Shown one piece after another: positions 7,235-14,634 of a stretch of DNA of 47,479 bases. The DNA comes from an uncultured Clostridia bacterium (GTDB lineage: Bacteria; Bacillota; Clostridia; Oscillospirales; Oscillospiraceae), in contig CANDEH010000006.1 in assembly GCA_947383645.1 (NCBI GenBank), forward strand, positions 1 to 47,479, in the 5' to 3' direction. Numbering within the stretch: position 1 is the stretch's first letter; each line of letters begins with the position of its first letter. The translations under genes were made by a program, and so were the position numbers. Under the pieces are notes generated by a model. It was not told where the DNA came from, did no database searches, and was given only the letters and a program-made list of their open reading frames with translations.

Positions 7235-7290
7235 TATGAATAGATATACCGTCCCGATTCATTCCAGACCAAGGGGGATTATGATCGATC

Positions 7291-9513
7291 ATGAAAGACC
7301 AGAGTACCGCCGGGTGCTGTGTCAACCGGGAGCTGTCCTGGCTGCAATTCAACAAGCGCGTGCTGGAGGAGGCGGAGGATTTGGCCAATCCCCTCTGTGA
7401 GCGGCTGAATTTTGCCGCCATCTTCCAGAGCAACCTGGACGAGTTCTACATGGTCCGGGTGGGGATGCTGATGGATACGCTCCATCTGGGCGTCACCGAC
7501 GACAAGACCGGGCTCACCAGCGCCGAGCAGACCGCCGCCGTGCTGGAGAAAACCCGGGAGCTTCTGGGCCAGCGGGACCGGATCTACAAGGGCCTGATCG
7601 GGGAGCTGAAGGAGCAGGGCGTGGAGATCTGCCGCTTTGACAGCCTTCAGGACAAGACGCAGTCCTTTTTGGAGAAGTATTTCACCTCCAATGTGCTGCC
7701 CCTGCTCTCACCCCAGATCATCGGGCGCAAGCAGCCCTTCCCTTTCCTGCGCAACAAGCAGATCTACGCCGTGGCCATCCTCAAGACCAAGAGCGGCGGG
7801 GAGCGGATGGGCATTGTCCCCTGCGGCGAGGGGGTCCTTCGCCGCCTGATCCCCCTGCCCGGGGAGGGGCAGCGGTTTGTTCTGGTGGAGGAGCTGATCG
7901 CCGGTTTCCTGCCCAGGATTTTCACCCACTACAGGGTGGAGGGCACCGTGCTGATCCGCCTGGTGCGCAGCGCGGACATCCACCTGGACGAGGCCTCCTC
8001 GGAGATGAGCGACATGCTGGCCGAGGAGTACCGCAAGAGCATGGAGAAGCTGATCCGCCGGCGCAAGCGGCTCAGGCCGGTGGCGCTGGAGTACCGGGGG
8101 AAGATGTCCGAGCCCATGCGGGATACTCTGTGCGGCTGCTTGGGGCTGTCGAAGAAGCACCTCTTTGCCAGCGCCATCCCCCTGAATCTGACCTTTATGG
8201 GGGCCCTGCGGGACATGCTCCGGGAGAAGACGGAGCTGTTCTATCCCCGGCGGGTGCCCCAGAACTCCCCCAACGTGGACCCGGCCCTCCCCATGGCGGA
8301 GCAGGTGCGCAGGCGGGATCTGATGCTCAGCTACCCCTACGAGAGCGTCCGTCCCATGCTGCGCCTGCTCCAGGAGGCGGGGCAGGACCCGGAGGTGGTG
8401 TCCATCAAGATGACCCTCTACCGGGTGGCCCACAACAGCAAGATCGTGGAGGCCCTGGTGGACGCCGCCGAAAACGGCAAAGAGGTGGTGGCCCTGGTGG
8501 AGCTGCGGGCCCGGTTCGACGAGGAGAACAACATCGGCTGGTCCCGGGTGCTGGAGCAGGCCGGGTGCCGGGTGATCTACGGCCTGGACGGGCTGAAGGT
8601 CCACTCCAAGCTCCTTTTCATTACCCGGATGCACAACGAGCAGGTGGAGTATATCACCCAGGTGGGCACCGGCAACTACAACGAGGACACCGTCCGCCTC
8701 TACACCGACTTCGCCCTCATGACCGCCAACCCCGACATCGGCGCCGAGGCCGCCCAGGTCTTCAACGCCCTCTCCATGGGGGAGGTGGTGGAGGAGAGCC
8801 GCCATCTGATGGTGGCCCCCGCCTGTCTGCGCAGTCACGTAATCAACCTGATTGACGGCGAGATCGCCCAGGCCCTGACGGGGAACACGGCGTACCTGGG
8901 CTTCAAGCTCAACGGCCTGACAGACAAGCTGCTTATCGACAAGCTGGTGGAGGCCTCCCAGGCCGGGGTGCGGATTGATCTGGTGGTCCGGGGGATCTGC
9001 TGTATTGTCGGCGGCGTTCCCGGCCTGACGGAGAATATCCACGTCTCCAGCATTGTGGGGCGCTATCTGGAGCACGCCCGAATTTATATCTTCGGCGTGG
9101 AGGAGCGGCGAAAGGTCTACATCTCCTCCGCGGACTTTATGACCCGCAATACCACCCGCCGGGTGGAGGTGGCCGCACCTGTTTACGACGGCGCCCTCCG
9201 GGCGCATCTGGAGCAGATTTTCGCCGATGAGCTTCGGGACACCGCCAAGGGCCGGGTCCAGCTGCCCAGCGGCGAATACGTCCGGCGGGAGGGCGAGGTC
9301 TTCAACTCCCAGGAGCACTTCTGCGACCAGGCCTACAGCGGAGCTTGGGAGCTGCCGGGGGTGCGGAAGAAGGAGCCGCCCAAGGCGGTGGTCCGCCCCG
9401 TACCCAGGAGTGTGCCCAAGCCGCCGGAGAAGCCCCCCGCGCCGGAGAAGCGCCCCAACGTGGTGGTGACCGCCAAGCGGACCAGCCTGCTGGACCGGCT
9501 TTTGGGGAGATAG
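7291..9513 (+). CDS. ppk1: Polyphosphate kinase 1
   Basis: 740 residues, typical length for PPK1, which reversibly makes inorganic polyphosphate from ATP. The N-terminal domain has the family opening ELSWLQFNKRVLEEA and FQSNLDEFYMVRVGML. The catalytic half holds MTLYRVAHNSKIVEAL, ELRARFDEENNI, and the autophosphorylated His in GLKVHSKLLF (about residue 438). VVRGICCIVGGVPGLTENI and GRYLEHARIYIF (second conserved His) follow. The last 65 residues are Pro/Lys-rich and lineage-specific. ATG 7291 is used because the nearer ATG at 7281 is out of frame; the GGGGGA ribosome binding site is slightly distant. No ppx gene is adjacent. Confidence 0.96.
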   Translation: MKDQSTAGCCVNRELSWLQFNKRVLEEAEDLANPLCERLNFAAIFQSNLDEFYMVRVGMLMDTLHLGVTDDKTGLTSAEQTAAVLEKTRELLGQRDRIYKGLIGELKEQGVEICRFDSLQDKTQSFLEKYFTSNVLPLLSPQIIGRKQPFPFLRNKQIYAVAILKTKSGGERMGIVPCGEGVLRRLIPLPGEGQRFVLVEELIAGFLPRIFTHYRVEGTVLIRLVRSADIHLDEASSEMSDMLAEEYRKSMEKLIRRRKRLRPVALEYRGKMSEPMRDTLCGCLGLSKKHLFASAIPLNLTFMGALRDMLREKTELFYPRRVPQNSPNVDPALPMAEQVRRRDLMLSYPYESVRPMLRLLQEAGQDPEVVSIKMTLYRVAHNSKIVEALVDAAENGKEVVALVELRARFDEENNIGWSRVLEQAGCRVIYGLDGLKVHSKLLFITRMHNEQVEYITQVGTGNYNEDTVRLYTDFALMTANPDIGAEAAQVFNALSMGEVVEESRHLMVAPACLRSHVINLIDGEIAQALTGNTAYLGFKLNGLTDKLLIDKLVEASQAGVRIDLVVRGICCIVGGVPGLTENIHVSSIVGRYLEHARIYIFGVEERRKVYISSADFMTRNTTRRVEVAAPVYDGALRAHLEQIFADELRDTAKGRVQLPSGEYVRREGEVFNSQEHFCDQAYSGAWELPGVRKKEPPKAVVRPVPRSVPKPPEKPPAPEKRPNVVVTAKRTSLLDRLLGR

Positions 9514-9523
9514 GAGCAGGGGG

Positions 9524-9713
9524 AAATTAGGAATGAGGAATTAGGAATGAGGAATGGAGGTGTCCAGCTCCGCTGGACGGATTGAAAGGTGTCGGCAGAG
9601 GGGAGGCTGCTTGCTCTCTTCCGGTAAAAACCATTTCCCCATTTAAAAAAATTTAAATTCATCGCCAAAGGCGATACCATAATTCCTAATTCCTAACTCC
9701 TCATTCCTAATTC
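9524..9713. repeat. Inverted-repeat element with TAGGA-rich ends, copy 1
   Basis: Left end AATTAGGAATGAGGAATTAG, right end its near inverted copy. The interior carries two palindromic boxes, GTCCAGCTCCGCTGGAC (about 9562) and TCGCCAAAGGCGATA (about 9661), and aligns in reverse orientation with the element at 32361. It occupies nearly all of the gap between ppk1 and pfk. Confidence 0.75.
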
Positions 9714-9775
9714 ATTTCCAACTGGGTTCGCACAGCCGGAAAGGCTTCAAATAACGTTTGAAAGGAAGAACTACC

Positions 9776-10861
9776 ATGAAACGGATCGGAATGCTCACCA
9801 GCGGCGGTGACTGCCAGGCGCTGAACGCCACCATGCGCGGCGTGGCCAAGGGCCTCTACAACATCTACGGCAGAGACGTGGAGATTTTCGGCTTTATCGA
9901 CGGCTACAAGGGCCTTATGTACGAGGACTACCGGAAGATGACCCCTGTGGACTTCCGGGGGCTGCTCACTGTGGGCGGCACCATCCTGGGCTCCAGCCGC
10001 CAGCCCTTCAAGCTCATGCGGGAGCCCGATGCCAACGGGCTGGACAAGGTGGAGGCTATGAAGTACACCTACCGCCGCCTGCGTCTGGACTGCCTGGTGG
10101 TCCTGGGCGGCAACGGCAGCCAGAAGACCGCTAACCTCCTCAGCGAGGAGGGCTTGAACGTTATCGGCCTGCCTAAGACCATCGACAACGACCTCTGGGG
10201 CACGGATACCACCTTCGGCTTCCAGAGCGCCATCGGTCTGGCCACCGATGTGATCGACTGCATCCACACCACCGCCGCCTCCCACAACCGGGTGTTTATG
10301 GTGGAGATCATGGGCCACAAGGCCGGTTGGCTGACCCTGAACGCCGGCATGGCCGGCGGCGCCGACATCATCCTGATCCCCGAGATCCCCTACAACATCG
10401 ACAGCATCATCGACAAGATCAACCTCCGGGCCTCCGAGGGCCACGGCTTCACCATTCTGGCGGTGGCCGAGGGCGCCATGAGCCAGAAGGAGGCCGCCAT
10501 GAGCAAGAAGGAGTACAAGAAGCACATGGAGGAGCTCCTGGAGCAGTACCCCTCCGTGTCCTACGCCATCGCCGACAAGATTCTCAAGAAGACCGGCAAG
10601 GAGGTTCGGGTGACGGTGCCCGGCCACATGCAGCGGGGCGGTACCCCCTGCGCCTATGACCGGGTCCTCTCCTCCCGCCTGGGCGCCACGGCGGCGCTGA
10701 TGATCTCCAAGGAGGAGTACGGCAACATGGTGGCCATCCAGAACCATGTGATTACCTCCGTCCCCCTGAAGGAGATTGCCGGAAAACTGAAGACCATCGA
10801 TCCCAAGTCCGATATCATCACCGAGGCGAGGCTGCTGGGCATCAGCTTCGGCGACGACTGA
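9776..10861 (+). CDS. pfkA: 6-phosphofructokinase, group III type
   Basis: 361 residues. Phosphorylates fructose 6-phosphate, the committed step of glycolysis. The N-terminal phosphoryl-donor loop GMLTSGGDCQALNATMRG, GGNGSQKTANLL, and the catalytic PKTIDNDLWGTDTTFGF are all present, as is the substrate motif MGHKAGW and GHMQRGG. The position matching E. coli Gly104 is Gly, which favours ATP over pyrophosphate, while Lys replaces Gly124 as in the mixed ATP/PPi group; the Asp103 equivalent is Asn. Donor choice is therefore predicted, not certain. ATG 9776 has AAAGGAAG upstream. Followed by a strong terminator. Confidence 0.92.
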   Translation: MKRIGMLTSGGDCQALNATMRGVAKGLYNIYGRDVEIFGFIDGYKGLMYEDYRKMTPVDFRGLLTVGGTILGSSRQPFKLMREPDANGLDKVEAMKYTYRRLRLDCLVVLGGNGSQKTANLLSEEGLNVIGLPKTIDNDLWGTDTTFGFQSAIGLATDVIDCIHTTAASHNRVFMVEIMGHKAGWLTLNAGMAGGADIILIPEIPYNIDSIIDKINLRASEGHGFTILAVAEGAMSQKEAAMSKKEYKKHMEELLEQYPSVSYAIADKILKKTGKEVRVTVPGHMQRGGTPCAYDRVLSSRLGATAALMISKEEYGNMVAIQNHVITSVPLKEIAGKLKTIDPKSDIITEARLLGISFGDD

Positions 10862-10920
10862 GGAGAGAAGCGCCTGTGCCGTGTGCCGCGATAGCGGCGC
10901 GGCCGCTGAGACGCCTGTAG

Positions 10921-10965
10921 AAAGCGGGTCCCGGAGAGAGATAAACTCTCTCCGGGACCCGCTTT
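10921..10965 (+). terminator. Terminator after pfkA
   Basis: A perfect 20-bp stem (10921-10940 with 10946-10965) with an ATAAA loop. The T-run is poor, but stem strength and position support a transcript end. Confidence 0.65.
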
Positions 10966-10970
10966 CAAAC

Positions 10971-11139
10971 TGTCAAAAAAGTCGGCAGAGCAGGATGGCG
11001 GTAAGGAGGATAGTGTGAAAGGAACCCAAGAGGGGTTCCTTTCGCGTGAAATTACCCGCCCGCAGGCGACAAATCTCGGCCCAAGGGCCGAGATTTGCTT
11101 TCAGCCTGTCAAAAAACCAACGGTTTTTTGACAGGCTGA
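10971..11139 (+). repeat. Three-hairpin repeat element, copy B
   Basis: Order: TGTCAAAAAAGTC end, GGCGGTAAGGAGG, invariant hairpin 1 (11018-11042), hairpin 2 (CAAATCTCGG.../...CCGAGATTTG), hairpin 3 (11102-11138, CAGCCTGTCAAAAAACC arms). The micro-ORF starting at GTG 11015 has GAA instead of the TAA stop and would run 38 codons to 11131. Lies between the convergent pfkA and galT ends. Confidence 0.85.
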
Positions 11140-11181
11140 AACGGTTCCCGGAGAGAGGTTGACTCTCTCCGGGAACCGTTT
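11139..11181 (-). terminator. Terminator after galT
   Basis: A 19-bp perfect stem (11139-11157 with 11163-11181), 18 nt beyond the galT stop on the minus strand. Its sequence (CGGAGAGAG core) closely resembles the pfkA terminator stem at 10921, so the two hairpins are likely related. Confidence 0.6.
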
Positions 11182-11199
11182 TCTCAGTTTCTATGGATT

Positions 11200-12687
11200 T
11201 TACAGGCTCTTCACAAAGCGCCCGAAAGCCCTCCGGCCCTCCTCGTCGGTCTTGAATACCCCCGCGTGGCGGAGACACTGGGCGAAGACCGCTCCCACCT
11301 CCCGCTGAAGGATTTCCGCCACATTCTCCTCTGTAAACGTGTACTGCGTCCGCAGCGCCTCCGCCCAGGGCGCGTGGGGGAGGGTCAGCGGGTTCTCCCG
11401 CAGGTCCGACCCGCTGAGGAGAGCCTGTTCCACCGCCCGCAGCTCCGGCTGCAGGCGGGGGGGCAGGATGGCCAGACCCATCACCTCAATCAGGCCGATG
11501 GTCTCCCGCTTGATGTGGTGGAGCTCCGCGTGGGGGTGGAACAGACCCAGGGGGTGCTCCGCTGTGGTGCGGTTGTTGCGCAGGGTCAGATCCAGCTCGT
11601 AGTCGTCCCCCCGGCGGCGGGCGATGGGGGTGAGGGTGTTGTGGGGTTCCCCCTCGGAGAAGGCGAGGATGCCGGCGGCGGGGTCGCTGTACCCCCGCCA
11701 GCGGTCTAAAATGTGGGTGGCCAGAGCCGTCAGCTCCCCGGGATCGGACCCGCGGAGGCGGAGGACCGACAGCGGCCAGCGCAGAGCGGCGACGGAGATC
11801 CCGGGGAAGCCGGGGATCGCAAAGCGCCGATCCTCCTCCGCGCGGTCCATGGGGAAGACGTACCGCCCGCCCTGGAAGTGGTCGTGGGTCTGGATGGAGC
11901 CGCCTACGATGGGCAGGTCCGCGTTGCTGCCCATGAAGTAGTGGGGGAACTGCTCCACAAAGCTGAGAAGCCGCCGGAAGGTCTGCGCGGTGATCGCCAT
12001 GGGCCGGTGCTCCGCGCTGAGGAGGATACAGTGTTCGTTGAAGTAGACATAGGGGGAGTACTGGAAGTACCACAGCTCCCCGGCCACGGTGAGGGGAATA
12101 AGGCGGTGGTTCTGCCGGGCGGGGTGGTCCGCACGCCCGGCGTAACCCTCGTTCTCCGCGCACAGCGCACAGCGGGGGTAGCCGGTGCTGACGGCTTTGC
12201 GGGCGGCGGCGGCGGCCTTGGGGTCCTTCTCCGGCTTGGAGAGATTGATGGAGATGTCAAGGGGACCGAACTCCGTCTCCGTCCGCCAACGCCGGTCCCT
12301 GGCGATCCGGTCCCGACGGATGTAGTTGGTGTCGCCGCTGAGGGCGTAGAACCAGTCGGTGGCGGCCCGGGGGCTCTCCCGGTACAGCTGCGCGAAGCGG
12401 CGGCGGACCGCGGCGGGCCGGGGGGTGAGCGCCCCCATCAGACGGGTGTCAAACAGATCCCGGCTGACTGTGTCGTCTCCGCAGAGCCCCCGGGATACCG
12501 CCTCGTCGGTGAGAGCGGCAAGGATCTCCGGCAGGGGCGGGATGTCCCCGGGGATGTCTCCATCGCCGGTCCAGTCGTCCATTCCCATGCAGGCCAGCAG
12601 GCGGTTCCCCGCCCAGGTGATATCCGCGGGGGCGATCAGCCCTTTTTGCAGCGCGTAGGCGATCAGGCAGTGGATCATGGCGCCCAT
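11200..12687 (-). CDS. galT: UDP-glucose-hexose-1-phosphate uridylyltransferase, class II
   Basis: 495 residues, the length of the Firmicute class II GalT. Exchanges UMP between UDP-glucose and galactose 1-phosphate in the Leloir pathway. Recognisable family stretches are INLSKPEKDP, CALCAENEGY, SPYVYFNEHCI, and the nucleotidyl-transfer loop VGGSIQTHDHFQGGRY with the conserved His residues. I choose ATG 12687 because AAGGAGG sits 5 nt upstream; a GTG at 12702 would place that ribosome binding site inside the coding region. Downstream of galK with a 75-nt gap, forming a galK-galT operon. No galE or permease is adjacent. Confidence 0.93.
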   Translation of the reverse strand: MGAMIHCLIAYALQKGLIAPADITWAGNRLLACMGMDDWTGDGDIPGDIPPLPEILAALTDEAVSRGLCGDDTVSRDLFDTRLMGALTPRPAAVRRRFAQLYRESPRAATDWFYALSGDTNYIRRDRIARDRRWRTETEFGPLDISINLSKPEKDPKAAAAARKAVSTGYPRCALCAENEGYAGRADHPARQNHRLIPLTVAGELWYFQYSPYVYFNEHCILLSAEHRPMAITAQTFRRLLSFVEQFPHYFMGSNADLPIVGGSIQTHDHFQGGRYVFPMDRAEEDRRFAIPGFPGISVAALRWPLSVLRLRGSDPGELTALATHILDRWRGYSDPAAGILAFSEGEPHNTLTPIARRRGDDYELDLTLRNNRTTAEHPLGLFHPHAELHHIKRETIGLIEVMGLAILPPRLQPELRAVEQALLSGSDLRENPLTLPHAPWAEALRTQYTFTEENVAEILQREVGAVFAQCLRHAGVFKTDEEGRRAFGRFVKSL

Positions 12688-12762
12688 AGCAGCCTCCTTC
12701 ACAAACAGATTTGACAGTTTTTCTCCGCTGTAATGTTTAAATACGTCGGCATAGCTCCCGAT

Positions 12763-14055
12763 TCAGGGAATGACGCAGCAGGTGCCCGTGCTGCGGAAGG
12801 ACAGCAGATGGCAGGAGCCCTCCCCGGTGAGCCCCTCCATGGCGGCGATGAAGTCCCCGCAGTCCTCCCGGGGCAGGAATACCTGGATGGTGCCGGCAAA
12901 GCCCCCGCCGTGGACCCGGCAGGCCCCGCGGCCCTTCAGCAGCTGCTCGGCGTAGGCCAGCAGCACCGCCAGGCCCTGATCCCGGGGGTCCTGGTAGGTG
13001 GACACGTTCTGAAGGTACATGTAGGAGGAGCGCCCGGAGCGGTTCACCGCCTCCAGAAAGGCGTCCATATCTCCGCCGGCGATGGCGGCGCACTCCTGCC
13101 GGGCGCAGGCGTCGTCTATGTAGAAGTGGTGGGCCCGGAGAACCGCCCGGTCGCCGCAGGCCCGGCGCGCCGCGGCCAGATTCTGGTAGAACCGGTCGGG
13201 GCTGACCTGGGAGAGGACCTGCCGGCCGAAAAACCGGGCCACGGCCGCCATCTCCTCGGGGATGGCGGCGTACTCCGCCTTCAGTCCCGCGTGGCTGACG
13301 CCGCTGTCCACGATGCACATGGCGTACCCGGCGGCGGCGAGATCGAAGGGGAGATGCTCCACCCGGGGGACGTCTGTGCCGGCAAAATCCAGCGAGATTA
13401 CCCCGCCGGCGGCGCAGGCCATCTGGTCCGTCAGACCGCAGGGCTTGCCGAAGTAGACGTTCTCCGCATACTGGGCCACCTCCGCCAGCGCCGGGGCGGT
13501 GAGCGCGGAGCCGCAGAAGAGGTGGTTGAGAATGGTGGCGGTCATCACCTCGAAGGTGGCCGAGGAGCTGAGGCCGCTGCCCCGGAGGACCTGGGTGGTG
13601 GTGTAGGCGTCAAAGCCGCCCACGGCGTAGCCCAGCTCGGCAATCCGGGCGGCCACGCCCCGGACCAGGGCGGGGGAGTGGCCCGCCTCCCCGGCGGCGG
13701 GGGAGAGGCGCATAAGGTCGATCTCCGCCAGACGGTGGTGCTCCGACTTGACGCGGATGGTACTCCCGCCGGTGGGGGCGGCGCAGGCGATGGTGTCGAT
13801 ATCCACGCCGGCGGCCAGCGTGCAGCCCAGCTGGTGGTCGGTGTGGTTGCCGCCGATCTCCGTGCGCCCGGGGGTGGAGAAGAGGCAGACTCTGGTGTCC
13901 TTCGAGGCCCCATAGAAAGCACAAAAGCCGTCCAACAGCGCCAGAAACCGCCCCGCGGCGCGGGGGGCCTGGTCACCGTAGATACGGCTGAGCTCCTGAT
14001 GAAACTGTCCGCGCTCCAGACCGGAGCGGATCTCCTCTATGCTGTGCAACGTCAT
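12763..14055 (-). CDS. galK: Galactokinase
   Basis: About 430 residues. GHMP kinase that phosphorylates galactose at C1. The galactokinase signature is GRTEIGGNHTDHQLG, the ATP-binding GHMP loop is LRGSGLSSSATFEV, and the C-terminal motif is VHGGGFAGTIQVF. FGKPCGLTDQMACAAGG supplies the substrate-site Asp. The sequence has a roughly 40-residue N-terminal extension before the signature, common in the clostridial branch. The start is uncertain: GTG 14058 and ATG 14055 are adjacent and GGGGAG nearly touches both. First gene of galK-galT, transcribed from a good sigma-A promoter at 14185. Confidence 0.93.
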   Translation of the reverse strand: MTLHSIEEIRSGLERGQFHQELSRIYGDQAPRAAGRFLALLDGFCAFYGASKDTRVCLFSTPGRTEIGGNHTDHQLGCTLAAGVDIDTIACAAPTGGSTIRVKSEHHRLAEIDLMRLSPAAGEAGHSPALVRGVAARIAELGYAVGGFDAYTTTQVLRGSGLSSSATFEVMTATILNHLFCGSALTAPALAEVAQYAENVYFGKPCGLTDQMACAAGGVISLDFAGTDVPRVEHLPFDLAAAGYAMCIVDSGVSHAGLKAEYAAIPEEMAAVARFFGRQVLSQVSPDRFYQNLAAARRACGDRAVLRAHHFYIDDACARQECAAIAGGDMDAFLEAVNRSGRSSYMYLQNVSTYQDPRDQGLAVLLAYAEQLLKGRGACRVHGGGFAGTIQVFLPREDCGDFIAAMEGLTGEGSCHLLSFRSTGTCCVIP

Positions 14056-14184
14056 CACTCCCCAATGTGGTATTGTGGGTGGAACGGACCTGAGCGCAAA
14101 CGGGGATTCCCTCCCGGAGGGCGGAGAAGGGGGGTATGTGAAATATGAGAGAAAACGGCGGGCAAAATGGTTTTAGTGGAGACC

Positions 14185-14213
14185 ATTATAGCATACCATT
14201 TCGGTCACTGCAA
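14185..14213 (-). promoter_or_regulatory. Sigma-A promoter for galK-galT
   Basis: On the minus strand: TTGCAG, 17-nt spacer, TATAAT (14190-14185). It leaves a leader of about 120 nt before galK and diverges from the lysine-riboswitch promoter 85 nt away. Confidence 0.65.
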
Positions 14214-14297
14214 CTAAATCTTTCCTTTGATTCCCGGATAAATTGGGGGGATTTGCCGGGAGGATTTTATCAAATTGTAGAAAAATGCGAAACTCTA

Positions 14298-14325
14298 TTG
14301 ACAAATCCCCGATATGCTGTAAAAT
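14298..14325 (+). promoter_or_regulatory. Sigma-A promoter for the lysine riboswitch transcript
   Basis: Consensus TTGACA, 16-nt spacer, TAAAAT. The predicted start lies about 30 nt before the riboswitch aptamer, with a small hairpin (GATGCAGAGAAATTGCATC) between. Confidence 0.75.
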
Positions 14326-14365
14326 AACGTTACTCTGCAAAGGATGCAGAGAAATTGCATCGTGT

Positions 14366-14541
14366 TCATGATAGAGGCGCGGTTGCCAAGAGTACCCTCC
14401 ACAGTTCCCGACAGGCCGCGGGGAGGCGAAAGGGGCTGCCGCCGAAGCGCCGGTTTCAGTCTGTGAAGCAGGAAGCTGGGCCGCCGGAGAACATCCGGCG
14501 GACTGTCACGTCCCCCGCCGGGACGTGGTGAGCTGTCATGA
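14366..14541 (+). ncRNA. Lysine riboswitch (L-box)
   Basis: The conserved L-box landmarks occur in order: GATAGAGGCGCGG, AAGAGTA, GAAAGGGG, CCGCCGAAGC, CTGGG, GGACTGTCA, and GGTGAGCTGTCATGA. The P1 helix forms between TCATGATAG (14366) and CTGTCATGA (ending 14541) with one G-U pair. The expression platform is the terminator at 14583. Lysine binding is expected to favour termination and switch the downstream transporter off. Confidence 0.92.
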
Positions 14542-14582
14542 CAGGGCGGTTGGGATTGTTGTGCACCACTTGATTTCCCGAG

Positions 14583-14613
14583 TCCGGTCATGATTTATCA
14601 TGGCCGGATTTTT
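14583..14613 (+). terminator. Riboswitch-controlled terminator
   Basis: Stem TCCGGTCATGA / TCATGGCCGGA (one G-U) followed by TTTTT. The TCATGA segment can alternatively pair with the P1 3' strand (TGTCATGACA), giving a ready antiterminator switch. Confidence 0.8.
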
Positions 14614-14634
14614 ATGTTTAGGAGGAATCGTATC

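Noticed and set aside
10973..11278. Minus-strand ORF containing KEPLLGSFHTILLTAILL
   Set aside because: It is simply the reverse reading of the three-hairpin repeat; the same peptide-like string would arise from each copy, so it is a repeat artefact and not a protein family.
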